64,000 nt of DNA from a bacterium. Lineage in GTDB: Bacteria > Pseudomonadota > Alphaproteobacteria > Acetobacterales > Acetobacteraceae. The notes under the pieces are model-generated. The model ran no database searches, was not told where the DNA came from, and saw nothing but the letters and a program-made list of their open reading frames with translations. How positions within the stretch are numbered: the stretch's first letter is position 1; each line of letters opens with the position of its first letter. The position numbers were made by a program, and so were the translations under genes. The stretch is taken from the NCBI GenBank assembly GCA_026224825.1, contig JAMFRO010000018.1:154537-218536 (forward strand), read 5' to 3'. This document shows positions 25,604-34,980 of the stretch, piece by piece.

Positions 25604-26494
25604 ATGGGTAAGTATGATCATCTGATCGGCAAAGAGGTCGAGAACGGGTATTTCAGTTGGGATTCGGATAGGGCCCTTCTGTATGCCGTCGGCGTTGGCG
25701 CCGGGCTGGCCGATCCGCTGCAGGAGCTGCAGTTTACCACGGAGAACACGCCGGGCGTGGCGCAGCAGGTGCTCCCCACCTTTCTGGTGTTGATGTCCGC
25801 TGGCGGTTCATGGATCCCGCTGCTCAATTTTGGCGAGGGCGGCAATGCCCCCATCGGCATGGTGCATGGCGAGCAGAGCATCACTTTGGCGCGGCCCATA
25901 CCGGCGCAGGGCAGGGTGCATGTCACGCGTGTGCTTATCGATGTTTATGACAAGGGCTCGGGCGCGCTGGCCGTTACGGAAACCCGCGTCACGCTTGCCG
26001 ATGCTGGAGCCGATACCGGCGCGCTTCTCGGCACCACCCGCACCGGCCTGTTCGTGCAGGGGCGCGGCGGCTTCGGCGGGCCGCGCAAGCCGGCTGATGA
26101 GCAGCCATGGAGCCGCCCCGACCGCGCGCCGGACAAGATCGTCTCTTTGCCGCTCGGGCTCAACCAGTCGCTCATCTACCGGCTGCTGGGCGACCGCACC
26201 CTGCACGGCACCGACCCCGTAAGGGCGCTGGCCGATGGGTTCCCCCGCCCGGTGTTTTTCGGCCTGGGCACGTTTGGTGTGGCAGGCCGGGCCATGCTGC
26301 AGGGGCTGTGCGATAATGACGTTGCGCGTTTCGGCCATATCGAGGGCCGCTTCTCCAAGCCTGTATTCCCCGGCGACAGGCTGGATGCCCATATCTGGCT
26401 TACCGACGGCGGAGCGCAATTTCAGATCTGGGTGGATGACGAACGCCTGGTGCTGGATCGCGGCGTTTTCTATTTTCGTAAAGCAGAACTATAA
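25604..26494 (+). CDS. MaoC-family (hydratase-2-like) dehydratase
   Basis: A 296-residue double-hotdog protein. The second half carries the hydratase-2 motif as YRLLGDRTLHGTDPVRA, in which the catalytic Asp and His are kept although the common Asn of the D-x-NPLH form is Thr, and it is followed by PVFFGLGTFGVAGRA. The first hotdog is degenerate, as in eukaryotic MFE2 and fungal/bacterial relatives, where it shapes the tunnel for bulky acyl-CoA. Expected role: hydration of a 2-enoyl-CoA in the same operon as the acyl-CoA ligase. Confidence 0.88.
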   Translation: MGKYDHLIGKEVENGYFSWDSDRALLYAVGVGAGLADPLQELQFTTENTPGVAQQVLPTFLVLMSAGGSWIPLLNFGEGGNAPIGMVHGEQSITLARPIPAQGRVHVTRVLIDVYDKGSGALAVTETRVTLADAGADTGALLGTTRTGLFVQGRGGFGGPRKPADEQPWSRPDRAPDKIVSLPLGLNQSLIYRLLGDRTLHGTDPVRALADGFPRPVFFGLGTFGVAGRAMLQGLCDNDVARFGHIEGRFSKPVFPGDRLDAHIWLTDGGAQFQIWVDDERLVLDRGVFYFRKAEL

Positions 26495-26534
26495 TTCTAA
26501 ATAGAGAAAGAATATTTTTGTTCGGCATGGGGAT

Positions 26535-28082
26535 GTGTTGAAGAGCATGGTCAGTGATTTTTCAACCGATCCGCAATCGGCAACGACCTTTCCACAGATG
26601 CTCCGTGCTACGGCGGCTGCTTATGGCGATGATGTTGCGGTGACACTGCAGGGCGAGGGGATTCCGTCCGAATCCGTGAGTTTTGCCGGGATCGAGCAGC
26701 AATCTTCTGAGCTGGCACGGGGGTTGATCGCGCGCGGCGTGGGCAAGGGCAGCCGTATTGGCTTTATCTATGGCAATGGACCGTCTTTTGTTGTGATGCT
26801 GGCGGCGATTGCGCGCATTGGCGCGGTGGCAATACCGATCAGCACGATGATCAGGGCGAATGAGCTGGTGCGCGTGCTGCGCCAGTCCGATGTCGCCGGG
26901 CTGATCGTGCAGCGGCATTTTCTCGGCAATGATTATGCTGAGCGGCTGTGCGATGCTTTGACGGGCTTACGCGATGGCGGCCCTGAGCTGCGCATCGCCG
27001 GCGTGCCGTTTCTGCGCTGGATCATCAGTTCGGGCGCGGCGCTGCCGTCCGGCTTTCGGGATTTTTCCTATCTCACCGATGTGGCGGATACGGTGCCCGA
27101 GGCGCTGCTGCTGGAGGTGGAGGCCGAGGTGCATCCGGCGGACCAGATGGTGGAGATTTACACCTCCGGCTCGATGACTTTGCCCAAGGGCGTGAAACAT
27201 CTGCATGGGCCGGTGATGAGCCGCAACCATTATGTGGCGCGCATGACGGGCCGCAAGCGTGGGGCCCAGGTGCATGCCATGATGCCGATGTTCTGGGTCG
27301 GCGGGCTGGGGCTGTATCTGATGTCCAGTTGGGTGGCGGGGGCGACGATTGTTTGCACCGAGCGGACGCTGAACAATAGCCGTGTGGCCATGGGCAGTGT
27401 GCTGGCCGCAGAGGATTTGAAGCTGATGGCGCAGAGCAAGCCTTTTTGGGGGCTGGGCATGAGCGAGACGTTTGGGCCTTATTCGCATGGCGATGAGTTG
27501 CGGGCACCGGGGTATCCGCTTTGCGCGCCGATGGATCATGTCGCGGATGGTTTCGAGCTGCGGGTTGCTGATGAGAACAACCAGCAGGTGGGCGAAGGCG
27601 AGACCGGTGAAATTCAGGTGCGGGGCTATGCCGTGACACCGGCTTTGCACAAATTGGAACGGGAGGGTTATTTTACCCCTGACGGCTTCTATCGCACGGG
27701 TGACCGGGGGTTGGTGCAAGGCAGCAGGATCAATTTTGTCGGCCGGGGCGGGGATATGATCAAGACCGCTGGGTCCAATGTCTCGCCGGCCGAGGTGGAG
27801 CTTGAGATGCAACTGCTGGAGGGTGTGCATAACGCCTATGTGGTGGGGCTGCCGGATAACGAGCGGGGCCAGTTGGTGGTGGCTGCCGTTGTGCCGCGCG
27901 ATGGTGCGGAGCTGGATTTCAACCATATCCAGGCGCAATTGAAACAGCGGCTATCCTCCTACAAGGTGCCACGGCTTTATGTTGCGATCACGCGGGAAGA
28001 GCTGCCGATGCTTCATAGCAACAAGGTGTCGCGCCGCCTGCTTGAGACGCTGCTGGCCGGGAAGCTTGGGCGTCCGCTATGA
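26535..28082 (+). CDS. Acyl-CoA synthetase (AMP-dependent ligase)
   Basis: A 515-residue adenylate-forming enzyme that should activate a carboxylic acid through an acyl-AMP to its CoA thioester. The late motifs are good: YRTGDRG, GRGGDMIKTAGSNVSPAEVE and the catalytic Lys in SNKVSRR. The phosphate-loop motif is unusual, YTSGSMTLPKGV, where the common Thr-Gly before xPKG is Met-Thr. Start is uncertain: GTG at 26535 after a GGGG, or ATG at 26547. It closes the SDR-NTF2-MaoC operon and its stop overlaps the end of the convergent old-yellow-enzyme fragment by 6 bp. Confidence 0.88.
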   Translation: MLKSMVSDFSTDPQSATTFPQMLRATAAAYGDDVAVTLQGEGIPSESVSFAGIEQQSSELARGLIARGVGKGSRIGFIYGNGPSFVVMLAAIARIGAVAIPISTMIRANELVRVLRQSDVAGLIVQRHFLGNDYAERLCDALTGLRDGGPELRIAGVPFLRWIISSGAALPSGFRDFSYLTDVADTVPEALLLEVEAEVHPADQMVEIYTSGSMTLPKGVKHLHGPVMSRNHYVARMTGRKRGAQVHAMMPMFWVGGLGLYLMSSWVAGATIVCTERTLNNSRVAMGSVLAAEDLKLMAQSKPFWGLGMSETFGPYSHGDELRAPGYPLCAPMDHVADGFELRVADENNQQVGEGETGEIQVRGYAVTPALHKLEREGYFTPDGFYRTGDRGLVQGSRINFVGRGGDMIKTAGSNVSPAEVELEMQLLEGVHNAYVVGLPDNERGQLVVAAVVPRDGAELDFNHIQAQLKQRLSSYKVPRLYVAITREELPMLHSNKVSRRLLETLLAGKLGRPL

Positions 28083-28373
28083 TGTGGCTGGTTCCGCCAG
28101 AGCGTTCTGTTCGGCAAGCGTGGAGTAGTCGATATAGCCGGCATCGCCGCCGCTGTAGAATGTTGTCTCATCGGGGCGGCTGATGCTGTCCTCCGAGACA
28201 TGTGTTGCCTCGGAAATCAACAGGCCGGCGCTGGCTCTTTGCGCGTAATACACAGCGCCGCGGTGCTGCGGCTCGCGCCCCGGCTCGCTATTGCGGGCAC
28301 GGCCGAGCGGGGCCATGACGATGCGGTTTTGCAGCGTGAGTTCGCCGATGTGGGCTGTCGTGAACAGACTCAT
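28077..28373 (-). pseudogene. Old yellow enzyme with large internal deletion
   Basis: The 98-residue frame joins two ends of an NADH:flavin oxidoreductase of the old yellow enzyme family. Residues 1-66 match the start (TAHIGELTLQNRIVMAPLGR, YYAQRASAGLLISEAT), and the last ~25 residues (YSGGDAGYIDYSTLAEQ) match the C-terminus, normally ~365 residues in. About 260 internal codons, including the FMN-binding barrel core, are missing, and the frame is kept. No activity is expected. It follows the SsuD-like gene by 24 bp on the same strand and would be read with it. A functional mini-protein is unlikely. Confidence 0.75.
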
Positions 28374-28397
28374 GTTTTTGTTCCTTACGCGGCCTCC

Positions 28398-29489
28398 TTA
28401 AGCTGCGATGCCGGCGGCGGGGCGGTTCGCCACGGCCTCGCGCACCAGGGGGATCAGCTCCTGGCCATATTGGATCGCATCTTCCAGCGGATCGAAACCG
28501 CGGATGAGGAAGGTGGTGACGCCGAGATCGTAATAATCGAGCAGAGCATCGGCCACCTGCGCGCCGGTGCCGACCAGCCCGGTGCTGTTGCCCTGCGCCC
28601 CGGTGATGCGGGCAAAGCCGGTCCAGAGGCGCTTGTCCAGCCGGTCACCCTGGCCGACGGCATGCAGCAGCCGGGCTGAGCCCTCGCTGCCGGGGGCGCC
28701 TGCGAAATCAGCCAGGCCGAGTTTGGCGCGCTCGGCTCTGGTGCGGGTTAGAATGGCTTCGGCGCGGGCCCAGGCTGCGTCCTCTGTGCGGGCCAATATC
28801 GGGCGTAGCGACAGGCTGAACTGGATGGTGCGGCCATGCTTTGCCGCTGCCGCGCGCACGCGGGTGACCTGCTCGCGCACCTGCTCCAAAGTTTCGCCGA
28901 ATAGAGCGTAGATATCGGCATATTTGCCTGCGGCTTCGATGGCCGCCGGAGAAGAACCACCGAAAAAGATGGGGATATGCGGCTTTTGCACCGGCTTCTC
29001 GGCAATGAAGCCGCCTTTGAAGCGGTAGTATTGGCCTTCGTGGTCGAACGGCGCCTCCGCCGTCCAGAGCTTACGCAGCAGGCCGACATATTCATCCGTG
29101 CGGGCGTAACGCTCGTCCTTGTTGAGGAAGTCGCCGTCGCGCTGCTGCTCGGTGTCACTTGCGCCCGAGATGATATGCACGGAGGCACGGCCGCGCGAGA
29201 GATGGTCGATGGTGGCCAAAGTGCGGGCGGCCAATGTGGGGGCGACGAAGCCGGGGCGGTGCGCCAGCATGATGCCGAGCCGCTCCGTTACGGCGGCAAC
29301 ATAGGTGCCGAGATGCAGCCCGTCCGGCTGGGTCGAGCCATAGCCGATCAGTACACGATCAAATCCGGCAGCCTCATGCGCCTGGGCGAAGCGCTTCAGA
29401 TAATCCACATCGAAATGGCCGGTTTCGGCCCGGAAGGTGATGTTTGCGGGGTTGCGATGGGCGACAAGTCCGGTGAACGATACCGTCAT
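28398..29489 (-). CDS. SsuD-like FMNH2-dependent alkanesulfonate monooxygenase
   Basis: A 363-residue LLM enzyme of the SsuD/SfnG sulfonate group. Visible matches to SsuD are AEEAGFDRVL-like HEAAGFDRVLIGYGSTQPD, then HRPGFVAPTLAARTLATIDHLSRGR, and the LRKLWTAEAPFDHEGQYY segment. It should cleave the C-S bond of a sulfonate using FMNH2 and O2, releasing sulfite and an aldehyde. AGGAG precedes the ATG. It lies downstream of a sulfonate-type binding protein and permease. No SsuE flavin reductase gene is present in the window, so FMNH2 must come from elsewhere. A paralogue lies at 37055-38140. Confidence 0.9.
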   Translation of the reverse strand: MTVSFTGLVAHRNPANITFRAETGHFDVDYLKRFAQAHEAAGFDRVLIGYGSTQPDGLHLGTYVAAVTERLGIMLAHRPGFVAPTLAARTLATIDHLSRGRASVHIISGASDTEQQRDGDFLNKDERYARTDEYVGLLRKLWTAEAPFDHEGQYYRFKGGFIAEKPVQKPHIPIFFGGSSPAAIEAAGKYADIYALFGETLEQVREQVTRVRAAAAKHGRTIQFSLSLRPILARTEDAAWARAEAILTRTRAERAKLGLADFAGAPGSEGSARLLHAVGQGDRLDKRLWTGFARITGAQGNSTGLVGTGAQVADALLDYYDLGVTTFLIRGFDPLEDAIQYGQELIPLVREAVANRPAAGIAA

Positions 29490-29598
29490 AACGGAGACTC
29501 CTTGAATATTTCAGGGTTTAGTTTTTGGGCAGAAAGGCTGGCAAAGCAAATGAGTTGTTTTCATGAGTTGATGAGATTCACAGGTGGAAACCGATTTT

Positions 29599-30423
29599 CT
29601 AAAGCCCTTTTTCCGGGATGATGGAGGGGCGCCAGGCCAGCAGATGCCGCTCCAGGGCGCGCACTGACTGGTCTGTGGCCAGGCCGAGAAAAGCGTAGAT
29701 CAGGAGGCCGTCGAAGATGATGTCGGTGCGGAGGAAATCGCGCGCATTCATGACGAGATAGCCAATGCCGGAGGAGGCGTTGACCTGCTCGGCGACGACC
29801 AGGCTGATCCAGGAAATGCCGAAAGCCTGACGCAGCCCGGTGAGAAAACCGGGCAGGGCGGCGGGGAGGATGACATGCCAGATTTTTTCGGCATGGGAGA
29901 GGCCGAGGATGGAGGCTGCTTCCAGCAGTTTACGATCGGCACCGCGCACGGCGGAGAACAGATTTAAATAGATGGGGAAGACACTGCCGAGCGAGATGAG
30001 GATGATTTTCGGTGTTTCGCCGATGCCGAACCATAATATCATCAGTGGGATGAGGGCGAGATGCGGCAGGGTGCGGGCCATTTGCACCGTGGCGTCGATG
30101 GCGTCTTCGCCGAAGCGGGAGAGGCTGGCGGTGAGGCCCAGTATGGTGCCTGCGGCAACGCCGCAGATTAACCCCAGCACCACGCGTTGCAGTGAGATGA
30201 GCAGGTTGGGCAGGAGTTGCCCGGTGACGGTGAGTTGCCAGAAACTCCGCACCACCGCGAGCGGTGTTGGCATGATATGCGAATCGACATAGCCATAGGC
30301 GGTGAGCCAGTACCATATTGCAACGATGCTCAATGGTACCGCAACACGGCGCAGCAGCGTGGCGGGGATAAAGCGGCTCAGTATGAACGGGACAGCCGCG
30401 TTTGCGGATAATGAAACGGACAT
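29599..30423 (-). CDS. ABC transporter permease, sulfonate/taurine type
   Basis: This 274-residue inner-membrane permease belongs to the SsuC/TauC/NrtB group of binding-protein-dependent importers. About six helices are seen, and the EAA loop reads EAASILGLSHAEKIWHVILPAALPG, which contacts the ATPase. It begins 7 bp after the binding-protein gene on the same strand. No ATP-binding gene is found beside it; the nearest candidate is at 60.5 kb. The 109-bp gap to the SsuD-like gene holds no obvious signal other than AT-rich sequence. Confidence 0.92.
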   Translation of the reverse strand: MSVSLSANAAVPFILSRFIPATLLRRVAVPLSIVAIWYWLTAYGYVDSHIMPTPLAVVRSFWQLTVTGQLLPNLLISLQRVVLGLICGVAAGTILGLTASLSRFGEDAIDATVQMARTLPHLALIPLMILWFGIGETPKIILISLGSVFPIYLNLFSAVRGADRKLLEAASILGLSHAEKIWHVILPAALPGFLTGLRQAFGISWISLVVAEQVNASSGIGYLVMNARDFLRTDIIFDGLLIYAFLGLATDQSVRALERHLLAWRPSIIPEKGL

Positions 30424-30430
30424 TTCTCCC

Positions 30431-31375
30431 TCAGATCAGGCTGGTGTCGAAATAGCCGCGCACATCGGTGCCGGGGGGCAGCAGCCCGACTTTGGCAAAA
30501 GTGTCGGCCACGGCCTGGGCCGAGGCGATGGCGGCGTTATCCACCGGCACGACGCGGTCCGGCTGGCTCTCATGTTCCAACTGCGCTCGCACGTATTCCG
30601 GATTTACCTGGATGGCGGCGGCGAGGGCGATTTCCCATTCGCGTTTATGTGTCTCCGACCAGGTGTAGGCCCGGCTTACGCGCGCCACGTAATCCGCCAC
30701 GGCGGGACGCAGGCCGGGATCGCGCAATGCTGCAGGGGCGGCGCCGAGCAGGTAGTTGCCGGATAAAATGCCGTTCGCGGTGCGCAGCACGCGGGCATGG
30801 CCGGCGGCCAGTGCTTCCTGGATGGAATAGCCATAGATCGCCCAGGCATCGAGATCGCCTGCCGAGAATGCCGCGGCGCCGTCGGTGGGGTCGAGGTTGA
30901 TGGCCTGGATGTCGGAGAAATCCAGCCCGGCCTGCCATAGCATGCGCAGCAGGTAGTAATGCGAGGTGGTGGCGCGCACATAGGCAACGCGCTTGCCCTT
31001 TAGCCCGGCGATGCTGGTGACCGGCGAGGTTTTTGGTACGAGAACGACCTGATTATTGACGTCGCCCTTGAGCACCGCCACGGCCCGCACCTGCGCCTGA
31101 GATGCGGCGGCGAAGGCCTGCGGGATTTCGCTCCAGCCGCCGAAATCGAGTGCGCCGCCGTTCATCGCCTCGATGATCAACTGGCCGGAGGTGAACTCAA
31201 AATATTTTAACCGGTATGGTGTTGAAGATTCGCCAGCCAATGGCAGCAAAGTCTGGTCCTGGCCACGGAATGTGCCGACACGCAATGTAACGCTTGCGGC
31301 GCGGGCGATGTAAGGGGCGGCCAGCGCGGCGGCGCCAAGAGCAAGGGCGGAGCGGCGGCCGAAAATTTTGGTCAT
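30431..31375 (-). CDS. ABC substrate-binding protein, sulfonate type
   Basis: A 314-residue periplasmic binding protein of the SsuA/TauA (NMT1-like) family. The N-terminus GRRSALALGAAALAAPYIARA looks like a twin-arginine-type signal peptide with cleavage after ARA. The mature part begins VTLRVGTFRGQDQ, and the ITSIAGLKGKRVAYVRATTSHY region matches the family's second domain. The product should capture an aliphatic sulfonate or related acid for the adjacent permease. It lies 2 bp from the dehydrogenase gene upstream, inside one long leftward operon. Confidence 0.9.
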   Translation of the reverse strand: MTKIFGRRSALALGAAALAAPYIARAASVTLRVGTFRGQDQTLLPLAGESSTPYRLKYFEFTSGQLIIEAMNGGALDFGGWSEIPQAFAAASQAQVRAVAVLKGDVNNQVVLVPKTSPVTSIAGLKGKRVAYVRATTSHYYLLRMLWQAGLDFSDIQAINLDPTDGAAAFSAGDLDAWAIYGYSIQEALAAGHARVLRTANGILSGNYLLGAAPAALRDPGLRPAVADYVARVSRAYTWSETHKREWEIALAAAIQVNPEYVRAQLEHESQPDRVVPVDNAAIASAQAVADTFAKVGLLPPGTDVRGYFDTSLI

Positions 31376-31377
31376 GT

Positions 31378-32322
31378 TCAGTAGCCCTGTACTGGTGATA
31401 CGATGTTGAGCAGCGCCTCGCCGGCGAGGAAGCGGCGTAGATTTTCCCGCAGCAGATTGCCTTGCACCGTGCGGTCGCTGCCGCCCCAGGAAATATGCGG
31501 CGAGAGGCGCACGCGGGGATGGGTGTACAGCGCATGGCCCGGGGGAAGTGGTTCTGGTTCCGTTACATCGAGCGTGGCGGTGCCGACCTGGTCTGAGGCA
31601 AGGGCGGCGAGGAGTGCGTCATGGTCGAGAATGCGGCCGCGGGCGATGTTTACCAGATGTACGCCGGGTTTTACCCGGGCCAAAGCAGCGGGGCCTATCA
31701 GCCCCGCGGTGGCGGCGGTGAGCGGCAGAGCGATGACCAGATGATCCGCGCCGGCCAGCACCGTGTCGAGCCCTGCAAAGCGCACACCTGGCGGCGGCGT
31801 GCCACCGGAGCGGTTGAAGGCCAGAATGTCCATGCCGAAGGCAAGGGCGCGTGCGGCAATTTCCTGGCCGATGCTGCCAAAGCCGAGCAGGCCCAGGGTT
31901 TTGCCCTTGAGTGTGCCAAGGCTGGGTTTGGGCAGCCAGGCCGCGGCACTGTTGATCCAGATATCCGGCAGGTGCTTTTCCACGGAAAGCAGGGCGGCGA
32001 TTGTATATTCGGCGATGGCCACGCTGTTGCTGCCGCGCCCGCAGGTGACGTTCGGCACATCGAACACCCAAGGTGGAAATTCATCCACCCCGGTGGAGAC
32101 TGTATGCAGCCAGCGCAGCCGGCCGGGCCAGCCCGGCGGCTTTTGCGCCGGCACCACGACGTTGCCGCCCCGTGGCGGTACGGCAAGGAGAATCTCGGCC
32201 TGGGACGGAACCTCCCAGGCCGTGGCGGGGGGAAGCGCCTGTAGTGCTATGTCGCCGGGTAGCCCCGCCAGAAGTGGCTGGAAGGGTGCCGGTAATTGGT
32301 GCGCGATGAGCAATGCGGGCAT
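31378..32322 (-). CDS. D-isomer specific 2-hydroxyacid dehydrogenase
   Basis: The 314-residue protein shows the NAD-binding Rossmann motif LGLLGFGSIGQEIAARA near residue 150, followed by the catalytic Arg (VNIARGR), Glu (VTEPEPLPPG) and His (SPHISWGG) of this family. It would reduce a 2-keto acid or oxidise the matching hydroxy acid with NAD(P). Its presence between a TonB receptor and a sulfonate binding protein suggests it processes the carbon skeleton left after desulfonation, but that is inference. Confidence 0.88.
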   Translation of the reverse strand: MPALLIAHQLPAPFQPLLAGLPGDIALQALPPATAWEVPSQAEILLAVPPRGGNVVVPAQKPPGWPGRLRWLHTVSTGVDEFPPWVFDVPNVTCGRGSNSVAIAEYTIAALLSVEKHLPDIWINSAAAWLPKPSLGTLKGKTLGLLGFGSIGQEIAARALAFGMDILAFNRSGGTPPPGVRFAGLDTVLAGADHLVIALPLTAATAGLIGPAALARVKPGVHLVNIARGRILDHDALLAALASDQVGTATLDVTEPEPLPPGHALYTHPRVRLSPHISWGGSDRTVQGNLLRENLRRFLAGEALLNIVSPVQGY

Positions 32323-32338
32323 GCTTCCCTCTGTATTG

Positions 32339-34693
32339 TTAGTAGGTGTAGGCGAGTTTGAAGAAGACGGTGCGTGGCGGGTTGACCGGCCCTTCGTACA
32401 GATTGGGTGTGCCGCCCCAGGTCAGACTCTGATAGCTCACGCGGTTGGTTAGATTCTGGCCGGTGATGATCGCCGTCCAGTGCCGGTTGGGAAGCTGGTA
32501 GCTGGCAAAGGCGTCGACGAAAGCCTGCGGATGGATTTCAGCCTGGCCATAGTTGAAGACATCCGAGAAATAGGATGTTTCATAGGAAATATCGGACCCC
32601 AGCGTGACCTGCCCCGGAATGTTCAGCGGCACCTCATAATTGGCGGCGCCGTAAAGCTGCCAGCGGGGTGCGAAGGGAAGCTGGTTGCCGGTGGCGTTCG
32701 CGGCCAGGCCGGTGTTGACGCTGGTGCCGGGGTTGGGAAATGAGTCGAACCGGCTCCAAAGATAACTGGCATTGCCGGTCAATGTCAGCCCATCCACCGG
32801 CTGTGCAACCGACTCAAGTTCAAAACCATCGGAATGCGCGGCGTTCACGTTGGAGCGCACCGAGACCAGCGCGCCGCCGGCGCCGGAAGGTACTGTCGCT
32901 GTTTCCTGCAGGCCGGTATAGGCGTTATAAAATAACGTGCCGTTCAGGCGCAGCCTGTGGTCCAGCCAGTCGGTTTTCAACCCGGCCTCGTAGGTTGTCA
33001 CCTTTTCCTGGTTGTAGGGCAGGGCTTGGACCAGGGTGGCGGCGCGGTTGTTGAAGCCGCCGGCATCGAAACCTTCCGCGATGCTGCCATAGGCAAAAAT
33101 GCCTGGGGTGAACTGGTATGACAGGCCGTATTTAGGCGTGAAGGAATACCAGGTCTTGTCACCCGCATATTTGAAGTTGCCCTTCAGAGCGGTATTCTCG
33201 GTCGCGGTGTTGGTGGGCGATCCCGCCACCAGCGGCACACCTTGGAAATTATCATACACGCCTTGGAAATTGAAGCCGCGATTCTCGATTGTGTAGCGCC
33301 CGCCGAGCGTGCCGATGAGTTTGTCCGTAAAATGATAATCGCCCTGCGCATAGGCGGCGTAATCGGTGGTCTTGGTATCGCCGATCTGGTCTTCGGGGAA
33401 TGCCGGCGTGCCGGCGCCCGTGGGCGAGACGACGTAACCGATACGGTTGGACGCAAAATTCTCGTGCAGCAGGTACAACCCGGTCGCGAAATCGAATTTA
33501 TCGTAATTGCCGAGTAACTGGAATTCCTGCGTCAGCTCCTGTTCGCGATAGACGATATAGTTGTCAGAAAGCGATACCAGCGCCGGAAAGGGAGCGGCCA
33601 GCGAAGCGGCACTGCCGCTATATTGCACCAGCGGTTGCCCATCATTGTTATAGTTCACGGGGTTTTGCGAAAACCCGCGATAGGCGCTGATGGATTTGAA
33701 CGTGAGGTTGGGGGTGATGTTATAGGTAAGCTTGTTGGAAACACCGCCGACCCAGGAATCGTTCTTTGGTTTCTGCGATGCATAGCTGTCGTTCAGATTC
33801 GTCGGGCCGTATTTCGGGGCAGCCAACGAACCACCGATGATCGGGTGGACAGGCGAATAATAATCGGTCGCGGAATTGTCGAGCACGCCATCGGCCTCAA
33901 CCTCATCGGTCAGGTCCGGCGTGATCTTGAACAGCAGCTTGCCGCGTGCGCCGTTGGTGTCCTGGTTGTTCACGCGCTGGTTGATGGTCGGGTCGTAATT
34001 ATAGCCGTTATGCTGGTCATGCGCGAAGGCCAGGCTGGCATCGACTTTGCCCGGCACGATGGGGCCGGCGGCGTAGGCGTGCAGGTTGAAGGCATCGAAG
34101 GTGCCGCCGCCGACATCGAAATTACCTTCCGGCGTGTCGGTCGGGTCGCGGGTGATGTAGCGGATCGCGCCGGCATCGGCATTCTCGCCGAACAACGTGC
34201 CCTGCGGCCCGCGCAGAATTTCGACACGTTCCAGATCGGTGAGATCCGCCATGCCGTTGATGGCGCGCGGCAGATACACATCGTCGAGATATTGCGCGAT
34301 GTTGGGGTCGAAGATTGGATCGGCATCGCCGATGCCGCGGATGAAGAAAATCTGCGTCAGCGGCGTGATGCCCGAGCGGGATATGAACACGCCTGGTGTC
34401 TTGCCGGCAAGGTCGCGCGCTGTTGTGAGGTTTTGCTGTGCGATCTGCTGCGGCCCGATTACGGTGACGGCGACAGGGGTTTTTTGCAGCTTCGTGCTGT
34501 GGCGTGTGGCGGTGACGATAATGTCCTTCAACCCTGGTTGCTGGGCCGATGGCGGGGCGATGTTTTGTGCCCGCGCCATGCCGGCGCCACCCACCACGAG
34601 GAAGGCTACGGATGCCAACAGGCTGGCGCGGATTGCCGTTACGCCAGCACCACGCGTGGCATCTTTTGCCGTCATACGACCCAAACGCTGCAT
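32339..34693 (-). CDS. TonB-dependent outer-membrane receptor
   Basis: This 784-residue outer-membrane protein has an N-terminal signal region (ALLASVAFLVVGGAGMARA), a plug domain (IVTATRHSTKLQKTPVAVTVIG) and a 22-strand-type barrel ending in Tyr (LAYTY), the usual outer-membrane signal. The ATG at 34693 has GGGGG 6 nt upstream; an in-frame TTG at 34705 is weaker. It is the first gene of a leftward operon with sulfonate importer genes and an SsuD-like enzyme, so it probably brings a sulfur-containing organic ligand across the outer membrane. A siderophore role is less likely from context. Confidence 0.92.
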   Translation of the reverse strand: MQRLGRMTAKDATRGAGVTAIRASLLASVAFLVVGGAGMARAQNIAPPSAQQPGLKDIIVTATRHSTKLQKTPVAVTVIGPQQIAQQNLTTARDLAGKTPGVFISRSGITPLTQIFFIRGIGDADPIFDPNIAQYLDDVYLPRAINGMADLTDLERVEILRGPQGTLFGENADAGAIRYITRDPTDTPEGNFDVGGGTFDAFNLHAYAAGPIVPGKVDASLAFAHDQHNGYNYDPTINQRVNNQDTNGARGKLLFKITPDLTDEVEADGVLDNSATDYYSPVHPIIGGSLAAPKYGPTNLNDSYASQKPKNDSWVGGVSNKLTYNITPNLTFKSISAYRGFSQNPVNYNNDGQPLVQYSGSAASLAAPFPALVSLSDNYIVYREQELTQEFQLLGNYDKFDFATGLYLLHENFASNRIGYVVSPTGAGTPAFPEDQIGDTKTTDYAAYAQGDYHFTDKLIGTLGGRYTIENRGFNFQGVYDNFQGVPLVAGSPTNTATENTALKGNFKYAGDKTWYSFTPKYGLSYQFTPGIFAYGSIAEGFDAGGFNNRAATLVQALPYNQEKVTTYEAGLKTDWLDHRLRLNGTLFYNAYTGLQETATVPSGAGGALVSVRSNVNAAHSDGFELESVAQPVDGLTLTGNASYLWSRFDSFPNPGTSVNTGLAANATGNQLPFAPRWQLYGAANYEVPLNIPGQVTLGSDISYETSYFSDVFNYGQAEIHPQAFVDAFASYQLPNRHWTAIITGQNLTNRVSYQSLTWGGTPNLYEGPVNPPRTVFFKLAYTY

Positions 34694-34980
34694 ATAAACC
34701 CCCAATGTTGCGGCCCGCCGGCATCCTCAGCATGACCAGAATTAACTATAAGACAAGTGGGGAATGTATCGGGAGGCTGGGGGTGTAAAGTTGAATTTTG
34801 TCATCGATACATGAGAAAATCTAATGTGACTGACTTTATTGGATAAAATAGAAAAATTTTCTTTGTTGTGGAGTTGAGGTGGAAATTTTCCGTCCCCGGC
34901 AAACGCCGTTCCATCTGTTTTTATTTGACGAGACGTGTAATATGACTATCATATTTGTAGATATATTTTCGGGACGGACC
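34694..34980. promoter_or_regulatory. Divergent promoter region of the organosulfur island
   Basis: This 287-bp AT-rich stretch separates the leftward TonB-receptor operon from the rightward SfnB-type operon. An 8-bp inverted repeat, ATGTATCG at 34764-34771 and CGATACAT at 34805-34812, spans 49 bp and could be bound by a LysR- or NtrC-type regulator. Poly-A/T blocks (for example near 34850) suggest a curved or open promoter. A frame in phase with the ACAD gene extends to 34879 but lacks a ribosome site. Confidence 0.5.

Noticed and set aside
24266..25621. 451-codon minus-strand frame
   Set aside because: Spans two real genes in antisense and lacks a ribosome site or domain.
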